Below are positions 16,679-25,487 of a stretch of DNA of 44,302 bases, one piece after another; position 1 is the stretch's first letter, and every line of letters starts with the position of its first letter. This DNA is from Alphaproteobacteria bacterium. Its GTDB lineage: Bacteria; Pseudomonadota; Alphaproteobacteria; JAJTHO01; CANGXP01. The DNA lies in the NCBI GenBank assembly GCA_947457935.1, contig CANGXP010000011.1, positions 1-44,302 on the forward strand, read 5' to 3'. Both the position numbers and the translations under genes were made by a program. A model generated the notes under the pieces. It had not been told where the DNA came from. It was given only the letters and a program-made list of their open reading frames with translations, and made no database searches.

Positions 16679-17988
16679 AACTTCAACCGAACATTCGCGG
16701 AAATAACCTCAAACCGATTTGAGTAATCAGTCGATACCGCGCCACGGAAAGCAGCCGCGTTATTCGCCTGTGTTGCCAACTGATCAACATTACTGTCGTT
16801 AACAAAACCGTGCAAATAGTTCGCACCAATATCCACACTGTTTGTTATCTTATAGGTTGAGCCAACACTGACCCAGCGGCGATCGCCATCTGGCAGGCGA
16901 GGGCTCCGATTTGCCGCCGTAACGGGCGAGCTATCAAACCCTATCCCTGTTTTTAATGCCCATTCTTCGGTTACAGCATAGGTTGTCCCTAGCCCGAAAA
17001 ACCATGTATTTTCATAGTTGGTTGTCTCTGCACCCGTTTGACCACCATCTAAATTAAGACGCAACTCTTTAAGCCCATCCCAAAATGTGTACTGCACATC
17101 AAATCCCACATTCCATTGTGGGGTGATATCTTGCGAAACACCTGCTGATAATAAGGCGGGGGTTTTCACTGTTGATTGGAGATTTTGATTAGTCAACAAA
17201 CCACTAAGAGCAATTGGAACATTAGAATAACGCACTTGCCCTTCGAGGTCTTGACGAATCAAGGAACGATAGCCCACGCCCACACGGGTTGTATCCGTGA
17301 CCTCCACTAACGCGCCGAGATTATATCCATATCCCCAACCATCGGCATTTTGATCTGCAAAACAATCGCTGGCGATTGTCCCCGGTGTTGTGCTGAGTAA
17401 TGTGCCGCAATCAACGGCATTGGTTAATCGTGCTCTGAAATATTGCGCCTCTACCCCTGCCCCTATGGAGAGCCAGTCTGTTGCCTGCCACGCAAGGGCG
17501 GGGTTAATGTTTAAGGAACTGATGCTGCTGGTAACGGCATAATATCGCCCCACCCATCTATCATCGTAGGACGTTGACAGCCCCCACGGCACGGTTACAC
17601 TTAAACCTGCTTTTACTTCAGGTGTGACTTCAAACGTTGCATAAAACGAGGGGATTGATACGGGCGCACCAATACCGCTTACATCTTGAATGCCATTAAC
17701 GGGTGTGCTTGCTGCTGTTGTTGCGGTTGCTTCTGTTGGCTTAAAATTGCCAATAATGAGACTGTTACCGAGATACACCTGTGCCCCCTCTGCAAGAGAC
17801 AATGTTGCAGGGTTAAAATATTGTGTGCTGATATCGTTGCCATCACTTCCTGCCGATATACCACCATATGAAGTTGCCAACCCTGAAGGGCTTTCTGTGC
17901 GAATGGCAAAACCTGCCGCTGTTGCAGATTGCTGTGCTGTCAGCATCAAAATTACGGCTAAGAAACTGGTTTTCAACGGTGTACGCAT
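16675..17988 (-). CDS. FadL/OmpP1/TodX-family outer-membrane channel
   Basis: 437 residues. A signal peptide ends near QQSATA, and the mature N terminus (GFAIRTESPSGLATSYGG...NDISTQYFNPATLS) is the hallmark of FadL proteins, with the NPA of the plug. Alternating beta strands fill the rest, and the last residue is Phe, as in outer-membrane barrels. The family lets long-chain fatty acids and other hydrophobic molecules cross the outer membrane. No fatty-acid degradation genes are nearby; instead it is divergent from a membrane histidine kinase, with a 253-base shared control region. FadL homologues of rhizobia have been shown to help perception of long-chain acyl-homoserine lactones, so a signal-uptake role is possible here. 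Confidence 0.9.
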   Translation of the reverse strand: MRTPLKTSFLAVILMLTAQQSATAAGFAIRTESPSGLATSYGGISAGSDGNDISTQYFNPATLSLAEGAQVYLGNSLIIGNFKPTEATATTAASTPVNGIQDVSGIGAPVSIPSFYATFEVTPEVKAGLSVTVPWGLSTSYDDRWVGRYYAVTSSISSLNINPALAWQATDWLSIGAGVEAQYFRARLTNAVDCGTLLSTTPGTIASDCFADQNADGWGYGYNLGALVEVTDTTRVGVGYRSLIRQDLEGQVRYSNVPIALSGLLTNQNLQSTVKTPALLSAGVSQDITPQWNVGFDVQYTFWDGLKELRLNLDGGQTGAETTNYENTWFFGLGTTYAVTEEWALKTGIGFDSSPVTAANRSPRLPDGDRRWVSVGSTYKITNSVDIGANYLHGFVNDSNVDQLATQANNAAAFRGAVSTDYSNRFEVISANVRLKF

Positions 17989-18088
17989 TGCTCTCTCCTT
18001 GTTTTGACCTTGTTTTAGAGAAAGAATGCATTTTCATATTTAAAAAAACATTAACGCGCTGCGGTAGAAAAACTACTTACACAATCAA

Positions 18089-18103
18089 TTGTTGCAGCAA
18101 CAA
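18089..18103. promoter_or_regulatory. Palindrome TTGTTGC-A-GCAACAA, possible operator
   Basis: Perfect 7+1+7 palindrome in the divergent region between the fadL-type gene and the histidine kinase gene. It lies about 100 bases from the fadL start and 140 from the kinase start. The GTTGC/GCAAC half-sites also occur, with another spacing, upstream of the PilZ-methyltransferase gene (21247-21262). Binding protein unknown. Confidence 0.4.
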
Positions 18104-18241
18104 CACATCTCTGCACGCTGTGACAAAGGGAACACTGTTGCCAAGGATAAACTGCATTACTTGACGTTCCTATAAACGTTTTAGCAATACTTTTATGACT
18201 CACTGTATGTGTATGCGAAAAAACCATTACTTTAAAGAGCG

Positions 18242-19696
18242 ATGCTAAGGAATATTACAACCTACTTTAAAACTATTATACAGAACATCCTGAAGCGCTC
18301 CTGCTTTCAGGACAGCTTTGCTATTAACTATTTTACACTGTCCTTTAGGGATGAAACACAAGAAAAGGCGTTTCTAAGTCATACACTTTTGGAGTATTTA
18401 CCTGTTGTTCGATTCCTTCTATTCGTAGCTATTTTATTATTTTTAATTGTTGGCGCAATAGATCCCTATGTCATGCCAAACAAATACCACATTATTTGGC
18501 TTGTTAGAGCAGTCGCCATTTCTATATTTATTCTTCTTATTTTTTTAAGCTATCGTAAGAATTTTATTATTAAGGCACAAAAAGTTTTGATAACCTGCTA
18601 CATAACAACGTGTAGCAGTGTGGTGTTGATGATTATGGTTGGTGAAAGCCCTGGAAAAGAATTGTATTACGCAGGACTGATTCAGGTCTTTCTTTATTCA
18701 AGCATGCTACGGGTAAAGTTTTTGTATGCGCTGCGTACTATAAGTATGAGCATGCTTATTTATTTCATTTTATGTCAACAACTAAAACCATTTGAAGGGA
18801 TAAATATTGGGATTATACTTAATAACAACTATTTTTTAATCGGCTCAGCATTGATGGGGATTACTATTCACTATATTCAAGAATTTTATCAACGACAAAA
18901 TTTTGTACAAAAAGCACAATTAGAACTAGCAAAGCAAAGCGCTATCGCCGCAAGAGAGCTGACCGAAGAGCTTTACATTGAAGCACGCTCTGCCAATGAA
19001 GCGAAACAACAGTTTCTTGTGGTGATGAACCATGAACTCCGCACGCCGCTTAATGCGATTATTGGTTTTGCAACGATGATGGCGAGCGGATACCTTGTTG
19101 ATAACAAAGAAAAATATGCCGAATATTCTAAGGATATTATGAACAGCGGCAATCATCTTTCTGAGGTTATCAACGAAATTTTAGAATTTTCTAAAGCCTC
19201 TTCTGGCATTTTAGAAATGAATGAAGAGCTGTTTGACCTGCAAGAAATTATTGATTTTGTCTTGAAAATGGTTAGTATGCGCGCCGCACAACAAGGATTA
19301 AGACTTGAATTTGAGAAACCCGAGGATCCTGTCTATGTCCGTGCGGATAGACGACTCCTCACGCAAGCACTTGCGAACCTTGTTACCAATGCGGTTAAGT
19401 TCACGCCCACCAGCGGCGCAATCACTGTGTCTTTAAGTGAGACAAAGACAGATATTTGCATTCATGTTACCGATACGGGTGTGGGCATTGCGCCTGAAAA
19501 TATTGAGCGCGCGCTTACACCCTTCATGCAAATTGAAAACGCTTTCAGCCGCCACAACGAAGGCATGGGACTGGGATTATCGATTGTTGTTAAGATTGTT
19601 GAAAAACACAGTGGCCGTTTTATTCTTAAAAGCGCATTGGGCGTAGGCACAACAGCAACGATATGCTTACCGCTTAGCCGACTTGAACGCCTTTAA
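18242..19696 (+). CDS. Membrane-bound sensor histidine kinase
   Basis: 484 residues. Five or six hydrophobic helices (about 55-210) precede a coiled coil (about 215-255) and the kinase core. The phosphorylated residue is His264 in MNHELRTPLNAIIGF; the N box is NLVTNAVKFTP near 380, then DTGVGIAP and GMGLGLSI of the ATP lid. There is no periplasmic sensor domain, HAMP, PAS or receiver domain, so sensing is probably through the membrane helices, as proposed for LqsS/PhcS-type kinases of lipid and ketone signals. No response regulator lies next to it. It converges with the PilZ-methyltransferase gene (8-base gap) and is divergent from the FadL-type gene. Confidence 0.9.
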   Translation: MLRNITTYFKTIIQNILKRSCFQDSFAINYFTLSFRDETQEKAFLSHTLLEYLPVVRFLLFVAILLFLIVGAIDPYVMPNKYHIIWLVRAVAISIFILLIFLSYRKNFIIKAQKVLITCYITTCSSVVLMIMVGESPGKELYYAGLIQVFLYSSMLRVKFLYALRTISMSMLIYFILCQQLKPFEGINIGIILNNNYFLIGSALMGITIHYIQEFYQRQNFVQKAQLELAKQSAIAARELTEELYIEARSANEAKQQFLVVMNHELRTPLNAIIGFATMMASGYLVDNKEKYAEYSKDIMNSGNHLSEVINEILEFSKASSGILEMNEELFDLQEIIDFVLKMVSMRAAQQGLRLEFEKPEDPVYVRADRRLLTQALANLVTNAVKFTPTSGAITVSLSETKTDICIHVTDTGVGIAPENIERALTPFMQIENAFSRHNEGMGLGLSIVVKIVEKHSGRFILKSALGVGTTATICLPLSRLERL

Positions 19697-19704
19697 GCGT
19701 TTTT
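19686..19704 (+). terminator. Short hairpin with T-run after the histidine kinase gene
   Basis: AACGC (19686-19690) pairs with GCGTT (19697-19701) around a six-base loop, followed by TTTT. It overlaps the kinase stop codon. With only five base pairs it is a weak intrinsic terminator candidate for the plus strand; the opposite strand lacks a T-run. Confidence 0.4.
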
Positions 19705-21210
19705 CTAAAACTCGCCCTTTGTAATGTGCATCATGTATATGCCACCCGTTTTGTCTTGTGTCAGGGTGTAGCGTACTTGTGGTAATCCCTCAACCAAATC
19801 AATCATGTCTTGCTCGGTACGATAAATCATCGTCCAGTCACACAAATACTCTAAAGCCCAATACATGGATGTTGGAGAATGCCGCACGTTTGCAATAAGC
19901 AACGAGCCTTGTGGCTCTAGCTTTTCATATACATTCGCCACGAATTCTTTCGCTTGCTTTGCGCTGAAATAATCCAACAAACCCATGCTATAGATGATTG
20001 TTTGCGCAGGCGTGTTCTTCGCAAAATCACTAAAGTGTGTTAGCTGCAGAAACGTTGCGTTAAGCGTATTCACTTTAAGGTCAATATTGCGATGCGCGGC
20101 ACTACGTTTGATGTTTTTTTGTGCAAGGGTAAGCGCGTCAATATCTTGATCAATAAGGGTAACAGTAACTTTTTCTGTAAGCACGCCTTCAGCTGCTAAA
20201 ATATTCAGCTCACGAGCAGATCCTGCACCAACATTGAAAATTGTAGTTGCGTCAATCGTTCCACGCTGTGCCAATAAACTTGCGAGTTGCTCCTTACACC
20301 AATACATTCTATTCACTACACATTCGGGAACATCTAACGTTATATGATGCACGAATTTTTCAAACGGTGTATCGCCTTCATAGCCCCATTGATAAATATA
20401 TTCCATTACTTGGTAATCCCCCGGATATCCCAAGGGTTTCAGGTAACTGCGGCGAAACACAGCAGAAGGCATTGTCTCAGGACATCCCAACATTTCCGTG
20501 TATTGTTTAATCGCTCTATGCGTTGCGGAATCTTTATCTAAGCCCTGCGTAATCGCATTCCCGCGTGCGCAAATCTCGCGCCATTCAGGAATCGCCTTTT
20601 CTTCACACAACTTAATCATTTCTAATTCGCGTGTAGTGTCAAGCACCCCATCCACGGTGTGCGACACCAAAAATCCATCAAGAATTTTTTTGTAGCGACG
20701 GAAAAAATGCAAAACATCCGCAATCAGCACACGATATTCCGCAGGCACAAGGGCAACGTTATGATTATTGCCATGGCTTAATTCATGGCGGATGATGCTA
20801 TCATTATATTTGTCTAGCAGCGCAGAAACATCAATCGGTGTTTGCGATAAGCTGAGGGAAACAATCACCCCAAACGGACTTTTTTCCTCGCGGACAATAC
20901 GCCCCACCGCTTCTAAGAGTACTTCATTATTATGAGAGATGACTAAGGGAACAAAAGTATTTATCGCCCCCATACAGCCCACGCTCATGCCACGCACAAG
21001 CACAGATACGCCTGTCATGCTGATGTCTTGCAACACGCAATCACGCTCATTGACAAAAAATTTAGGGGTTCCATGTTGAAATAAATCTCGGCGTTTAAAA
21101 CGCTCCGCCCGATAGACAACTTTCTGCCCTTCTTCGCCTTTTAGCTGTGTGTAATGCTTTACATCACGCCGTTGTTTTAAACTCACTACCGCAGAAGAAG
21201 AATCTGTCAT
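19705..21210 (-). CDS. PilZ domain fused to a PhcB-like SAM-dependent methyltransferase
   Basis: 501 residues. An N-terminal PilZ domain (about 30-120) has the c-di-GMP signature: arginines in RAERFKRRD (34-42) and DISMTG (62-67). A helical linker leads to a class I methyltransferase. The segment YLKPLGYPGDYQVMEYIY (about 256-273) is typical of the family that includes PhcB, which makes 3-hydroxy fatty-acid methyl-ester signals in Ralstonia. SAM motif I is NVGAGSARELNIL (about 325), followed by LIDQDIDALTLAQ and IYSMGLLDYF. There is no signal peptide, so it is cytoplasmic. Activity controlled by c-di-GMP is inferred from the fusion. The acceptor substrate is not known. Two GTTG-N8-CAAC sites lie upstream. 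Confidence 0.8.
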   Translation of the reverse strand: MTDSSSAVVSLKQRRDVKHYTQLKGEEGQKVVYRAERFKRRDLFQHGTPKFFVNERDCVLQDISMTGVSVLVRGMSVGCMGAINTFVPLVISHNNEVLLEAVGRIVREEKSPFGVIVSLSLSQTPIDVSALLDKYNDSIIRHELSHGNNHNVALVPAEYRVLIADVLHFFRRYKKILDGFLVSHTVDGVLDTTRELEMIKLCEEKAIPEWREICARGNAITQGLDKDSATHRAIKQYTEMLGCPETMPSAVFRRSYLKPLGYPGDYQVMEYIYQWGYEGDTPFEKFVHHITLDVPECVVNRMYWCKEQLASLLAQRGTIDATTIFNVGAGSARELNILAAEGVLTEKVTVTLIDQDIDALTLAQKNIKRSAAHRNIDLKVNTLNATFLQLTHFSDFAKNTPAQTIIYSMGLLDYFSAKQAKEFVANVYEKLEPQGSLLIANVRHSPTSMYWALEYLCDWTMIYRTEQDMIDLVEGLPQVRYTLTQDKTGGIYMMHITKGEF

Positions 21211-21246
21211 ACATTACTGCCTTTTATCTCAAAAAGTTACGTAAGT

Positions 21247-21294
21247 GTTGCTTAAAAGCAACTGATAAATACCATACTGTTGATAAAAGGCAAC
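21247..21294 (-). promoter_or_regulatory. Two GTTG-N8-CAAC sites upstream of the PilZ-methyltransferase gene
   Basis: Site one (21247-21262) is GTTGCTT-AA-AAGCAAC, a perfect 7-bp inverted repeat. Site two (21279-21294) is GTTG-ATAAAAGG-CAAC. They have the same half-sites and spacing, similar A-rich centres, and lie 32 bases apart (three helical turns), at 37 and 69 bases before the ATG. This looks like a tandem operator for one dimeric regulator. Confidence 0.5.
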
Positions 21295-21377
21295 ATGTTT
21301 TTTGCCCTGCAACAAAACGTATCATAACAATACATTAAGGGACGCTTTCAATCAAGATAAAGCAGAAACAGCGCTAT

Positions 21378-22556
21378 CTACTCAAAAAGCTTCGTTTCTT
21401 TCGGGCGCACAAACACCGTATCAAATTTTTTGATGTTTAAATCATCCAACACGTTTTTTGGAATCTCCGCCTGTAAAGGTCGCCCGTTCAAACGTTCTAG
21501 ATCTATTTTTACTAAAGGTCCTGCGGGGTTGATGTGCATCACTTTTGCAATGATATACTCATTGGCATCAGGTGTTTTGGTCACAATCATTTCATGGGGG
21601 CGTGCAAACAGCGTAACTTTTTGCCCAACAAGTTGCTTCGGTGCAACAATTTCTGCTGCAGGCAAGGACTCTGCATGATCTAGTGTTTTTGACGGCGCAA
21701 TTTTCGCCATAATTTTTTCTATTTCTGGATGCCGATGCAGCCATCCACTTTTCTCTGTTGTTGATGCTGATTTTTCAACATCTACTTCCGTAAGATGTAC
21801 CACCCCGTCTTCATCTTTGACACCTGCGAACTCGTTGTAGTTGCCTAAGAAATCATAAACAAAACTATTCGCGGGCGTGTGATAAACATCTGCAGGCGTG
21901 CCGACTTGCTCAATTCGCCCGTTACTCATCACAACGAGTCTATCCGACACTTCCATGGCTTCTTCTTGGTCGTGCGTCACAAAAATGCTGGTGATATTCA
22001 TGTCATCGTGCAATTTGCGCATCCAATGACGCAACTCTTTGCGCACTTTTGCATCCAACGCGCCGAAGGGTTCGTCTAACAGCAACACGGTTGGCTCTAC
22101 TGCCAAAGCACGCGCCAACGCCACGCGCTGCCTTTGCCCCCCTGAAAGCTGGCTGGGGTAACGGTCATGGAACATTTCTAAATGCACCATTTGCAATAAG
22201 TTCATCACTTTTTCGCGGATGATTGCCTTGCTGGGGCGGGTTTCTTTGGGGCGGACACGCAAGCCAAACGCCACATTCTCGAACACGCTCATATGCCTGA
22301 ATAACGCATAGTGCTGAAACACAAAGCCAACGTTGCGTTCTTTCACCGATTGCTGATTGGCATCTTTTCCATTCAGAATAATGGTGCCGCTATCAGCAAA
22401 CTCAAGTCCTGCAATAATGCGCAGCAATGTTGTTTTGCCAGAGCCAGAGGGTCCTAAAAGGGCTATCAGCTCGCCAGACTTAATCGGCAAGCTCACGTCA
22501 TCCAAGGCAACAAATTCTTTAAAGCGTTTATTAATGTTTTGTACGAGAATTTCCAT
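21378..22556 (-). CDS. cysA: Sulfate/thiosulfate ABC transporter ATP-binding protein
   Basis: 392 residues from the ATG at 22556, ten bases after the cysW stop; a longer in-frame start would overlap cysW. Walker A is GPSGSGKTT, the Q-loop is VFQHYALF, the signature [15 protein letters not shown], Walker [16 protein letters not shown] and the switch histidine is in VTHDQEEA. The sequence [12 protein letters not shown] after the ATPase core is typical of CysA. The C-terminal TOBE-like part (about 240-392) is some 40 residues longer than in enterobacterial CysA, with a charged linker. It powers sulfate import by CysT-CysW. Confidence 0.92.
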   Translation of the reverse strand: MEILVQNINKRFKEFVALDDVSLPIKSGELIALLGPSGSGKTTLLRIIAGLEFADSGTIILNGKDANQQSVKERNVGFVFQHYALFRHMSVFENVAFGLRVRPKETRPSKAIIREKVMNLLQMVHLEMFHDRYPSQLSGGQRQRVALARALAVEPTVLLLDEPFGALDAKVRKELRHWMRKLHDDMNITSIFVTHDQEEAMEVSDRLVVMSNGRIEQVGTPADVYHTPANSFVYDFLGNYNEFAGVKDEDGVVHLTEVDVEKSASTTEKSGWLHRHPEIEKIMAKIAPSKTLDHAESLPAAEIVAPKQLVGQKVTLFARPHEMIVTKTPDANEYIIAKVMHINPAGPLVKIDLERLNGRPLQAEIPKNVLDDLNIKKFDTVFVRPKETKLFE

Positions 22557-22566
22557 GCGTCTGTTT

Positions 22567-23424
22567 CTAATGCCTCTTTTTGCCTGTGGCAAATTTCATT
22601 TCCATAAAACTTTTCAACAGCAACGTAATTAACGCCAAAATTGTTAGCAAGGAGGCGACCGCAAACGCCGCCACAAAGTTGTATTCATTATACAAAATTT
22701 CTACATGCAACGGCAGGGTGTTTGTTTCCCCGCGAATGTGTCCTGAGACAACCGATACCGCCCCAAATTCACCCATTGCGCGTGCATTACACAACAACAC
22801 GCCATACAGCAGCCCCCATTTAATGTTGGGAAGCGTAACACGCCGAAACGTCTGCCAGCCATTCGCACCGAGTAAAATAGCCGCCTCTTCTTCCTCCGTG
22901 CCTTGCTCTTGCATCAACGGAATAAGTTCTCGCGCCACAAACGGGAACGTGATGAAAATAGTTGCCAACACCAACCCCGGTACAGCGAAAACGATTTGTA
23001 TATCATTATCAACCAACCATCGCCCCAAGGCTGCGTGTGCGCCAAACAGTAAAATATACACCAATCCTGAAATAACGGGAGAGACGGCAAACGGCAAATC
23101 AATGAGGGTGAGTAAAAATTGCTTGCCCGAAAACTCAAATTTCGCAATTGCCCAGCTTGCCGCAAGACCAAACAGCACGTTAAATGGTACGGCAATGGCG
23201 GCAACTATTAACGTAAGCCTGACTGCTGCCAACGCATCAGGATGCAGCAAACTCTGCCAATACGGCTTTATGCCCTTATGCAAAGCCTCCACAAACACGG
23301 CTGACAACGGCAAGCCAATAAGCACCAGCAAAAAGCCCACACCCACCGCAATTAAGAGGACACGCATCCACCACGGCTCTTGAACAGCCGTACTTTTCAC
23401 AGAACTGCTCTCAGCGTTGCTCAT
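22567..23424 (-). CDS. cysW: Sulfate ABC transporter permease CysW
   Basis: 285 residues with six predicted membrane helices and a cytoplasmic N-terminal extension. The EAA loop contacting CysA contains [23 protein letters not shown], and [13 protein letters not shown] is a sulfate-permease signature. It forms the membrane channel with CysT. Its start overlaps the cysT stop by four bases (ATGA). The order cysT-cysW distinguishes it from its paralogue. Confidence 0.93.
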   Translation of the reverse strand: MSNAESSSVKSTAVQEPWWMRVLLIAVGVGFLLVLIGLPLSAVFVEALHKGIKPYWQSLLHPDALAAVRLTLIVAAIAVPFNVLFGLAASWAIAKFEFSGKQFLLTLIDLPFAVSPVISGLVYILLFGAHAALGRWLVDNDIQIVFAVPGLVLATIFITFPFVARELIPLMQEQGTEEEEAAILLGANGWQTFRRVTLPNIKWGLLYGVLLCNARAMGEFGAVSVVSGHIRGETNTLPLHVEILYNEYNFVAAFAVASLLTILALITLLLKSFMEMKFATGKKRH

Positions 23425-24248
23425 TGTCTGCTACTCCATTTTTGCAAGATATTGATGAGCAGCAACAACACAAACGAGGCAAGCAACATCACCACCGCCA
23501 ACGCCGTTGCGCCCGTGTAATCATATTGCTCTAGCTTAATGGTAATCAGCAGCGGGATAATTTCCGACACGTTCGGCAAATTTCCCGCAATAAAAATAAC
23601 CGAGCCATATTCCCCCAACGCCCGCGCAAAAGACATAGCAAACCCCGTAAGGAGCGCGGGGAAAATTTGCGGCAACAGCACACGGCAAAAAATCTGTCTG
23701 CGGCTTGCACCCAAACTTGCGGCAACTTCTTCCACATCTTTTTCTAAATCTTCTAAAATAGGCTGCACGGTGCGCACCACAAACGGTAGCCCCACAAACA
23801 CGAGGGCTAATAGAATCCCCAACGGTGTAAACGCAACTTTAATGCCTAATTCCGCGAGCGGCTTACCTAACCAGCCTTGCGGGGCATAGAGCGTTGCAAG
23901 GGCAATCCCTGCAACCGCTGTGGGCAGGGCAAACGGCAAGTCCACCGCTGCATCAACAATGCGCTTAAACGGAAACGTATAGCGCACCAAAATCCACGCC
24001 ACAATCAAGCCAAAAAAGGCATTTATCAGGGCAGCAGCAAACGCGATGCCGAAACTGATTTTATAGGCATTAATCACGCGCGGGCTGCTAATTGTTTGCC
24101 AAAACGCCTCTCCCGTCATGGTTGCCGTTTTGAAAAACAGTCCTGACAGCGGAATGAGCACCACCACGGCAAGGCAAAACAGCGTCCAACCCATGGCAAG
24201 GCCGAATCCAGGGAGAACGCTGTGCTGTCTTAGTAACGGGATACGCAT
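23421..24248 (-). CDS. cysT: Sulfate ABC transporter permease CysT (CysU)
   Basis: 275 residues, six predicted membrane helices. It begins with [18 protein letters not shown], as CysT proteins do; the EAA loop reads [20 protein letters not shown] and is followed by [16 protein letters not shown]. It pairs with CysW in the sulfate importer. A 65-base gap separates it from the upstream binding-protein gene, without a visible terminator, so one operon is likely. Confidence 0.93.
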   Translation of the reverse strand: MRIPLLRQHSVLPGFGLAMGWTLFCLAVVVLIPLSGLFFKTATMTGEAFWQTISSPRVINAYKISFGIAFAAALINAFFGLIVAWILVRYTFPFKRIVDAAVDLPFALPTAVAGIALATLYAPQGWLGKPLAELGIKVAFTPLGILLALVFVGLPFVVRTVQPILEDLEKDVEEVAASLGASRRQIFCRVLLPQIFPALLTGFAMSFARALGEYGSVIFIAGNLPNVSEIIPLLITIKLEQYDYTGATALAVVMLLASFVLLLLINILQKWSSRQ

Positions 24249-24313
24249 ACAATAATGAGGCTGCAGGAACGAGTTAAGAATTATAGAGTTTGCTACCCTA
24301 CCCTCCTCTTCCC

Positions 24314-25315
24314 CTATTGTCCATAGATCTGGTCAAACAAACCACCGTCATCGAAATGCTTCTTTTGTACGTCTTTCCAGCCGCCCAAATCTTTAATGGT
24401 TACGAGTTTGGTGACGGGAAACTTATCCGCGTATTTTGCGGCAATTTCTGTGTCACTCGGGCGGTAATAATGTTTTGCGATAATTTCTTGCCCCTCTTTA
24501 GAGTATAGGTGCTCAAGATAGGCTGTTGCAACCGCCAGCGTCCCATTTTTATTGGCGTTGCGCTCAATCACCGCAACGGGCGGTTCTGCCAACACACTTA
24601 AAGACGGCACGATAATATCAAATTTATCTTTGCCCAACTCATTCACTGCTAAGAATGCTTCATTTTCCCATGAGAGCAGCACATCGCCAATGCCGCGCTG
24701 CACAAAAGTGGTGGTTGAACCTCTTGCGCCTGTATCCAAAATTGGCACATTTTTAAAAAGCTTGCCGACAAATTCTTTCGCAGATGCCTCATTATTATTG
24801 TTGTGCTGCAACGCATATGCCCATGCAGCAAGGTAGTTCCAGCGTGCGCCCCCCGATGTTTTGGGGTTTGGCGTAATCACCTGCACCCCTTCTTTCACCA
24901 AATCATCCCAATCTTTAATGTTCTTCGGGTTGCCTTTCTTCACTAAGAACACAATCGTTGATGTATACGGCGCACTATTATTGGGAAATTTTGCTTGCCA
25001 GCCCGTCGGCAATCGTTTTGATTTTTCTGCAATGGCATCAATATCATAGCCCAATGCAAGCGTCACAACATCCGCATTCAAGCCATCGATAACAGAGCGT
25101 GCTTGTTTGCCAGACCCACCATGAGATTGCTTAACATGCACCTCTTCCCCTGTTTTGGCTTTCCAAAAGGTGGCGAACGCTTTGTTATAGTCCTCATATA
25201 ATTCCCGTGTTGGATCATATGAGACGTTTAGAATTTCTTTTTTATCGGCAGCAATCGCGGTTGTTGCCAATAATACGGTGGCAAAAGCCAGCGCAAGAGT
25301 GTGTCGTATTGTCAT
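24314..25315 (-). CDS. sbp: Periplasmic sulfate-binding protein
   Basis: 333 residues with a signal peptide ([22 protein letters not shown]). Family signatures: [16 protein letters not shown] at the mature N terminus, [33 protein letters not shown] and [16 protein letters not shown]. It captures sulfate in the periplasm for CysTWA; Sbp and CysP (thiosulfate) paralogues cannot be separated by eye. It is first of the four transporter genes, preceded by a 172-base gap that holds the 141-bp palindromic element. Confidence 0.92.
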   Translation of the reverse strand: MTIRHTLALAFATVLLATTAIAADKKEILNVSYDPTRELYEDYNKAFATFWKAKTGEEVHVKQSHGGSGKQARSVIDGLNADVVTLALGYDIDAIAEKSKRLPTGWQAKFPNNSAPYTSTIVFLVKKGNPKNIKDWDDLVKEGVQVITPNPKTSGGARWNYLAAWAYALQHNNNNEASAKEFVGKLFKNVPILDTGARGSTTTFVQRGIGDVLLSWENEAFLAVNELGKDKFDIIVPSLSVLAEPPVAVIERNANKNGTLAVATAYLEHLYSKEGQEIIAKHYYRPSDTEIAAKYADKFPVTKLVTIKDLGGWKDVQKKHFDDGGLFDQIYGQ

Positions 25316-25339
25316 AAGTTCTCCTCCTTAGTTAAAGAC

Positions 25340-25480
25340 AGGACGTACGCAGTGCTCGTCTTTTTTGCCCTTTCAGCGTTAAAAAATTGCTCAAAATGCT
25401 CATTTATGTTCAATAAACTCCGCTTTTTCGCAATTTTTTGCCTTGAAATCATCAAAAAATCCTTCACCTGCGCACGTCCT
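25340..25480. mobile_element. MITE-like palindromic element between porin and sbp genes
   Basis: Terminal inverted repeats: AGGACGTACGCAG (25340-25352) and CTGCGCACGTCCT (25468-25480), 12 of 13 pairing. The interior is also a long imperfect palindrome: for example AAAAAATTGC near 25380 pairs with GCAATTTTTT near 25425, and ATTTAT with ATAAAC around a short apex near 25411. No coding content. The ends differ by one base from the terminal sequence of the probable insertion sequence at 44160-44172. It lies eight bases past the porin stop and could modulate readthrough into the sulfate transporter genes. Confidence 0.65.
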
Positions 25481-25487
25481 TAGATAA

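Noticed and set aside
17686-18164. Cysteine- or leucine-rich plus-strand frames opposite the fadL-type gene
   Set aside because: They are shadows of a real gene with signal peptide and FadL motifs on the other strand.
18161-18190. TTGACG as a -35 box for the histidine kinase gene
   Set aside because: No acceptable -10 sequence at 16-18 bases; TATAAA is too close.
25301-25483. 60-codon plus-strand frame across the palindromic element
   Set aside because: Its coding appearance arises from the element's repeat sequence; no ribosome site and no family resemblance.
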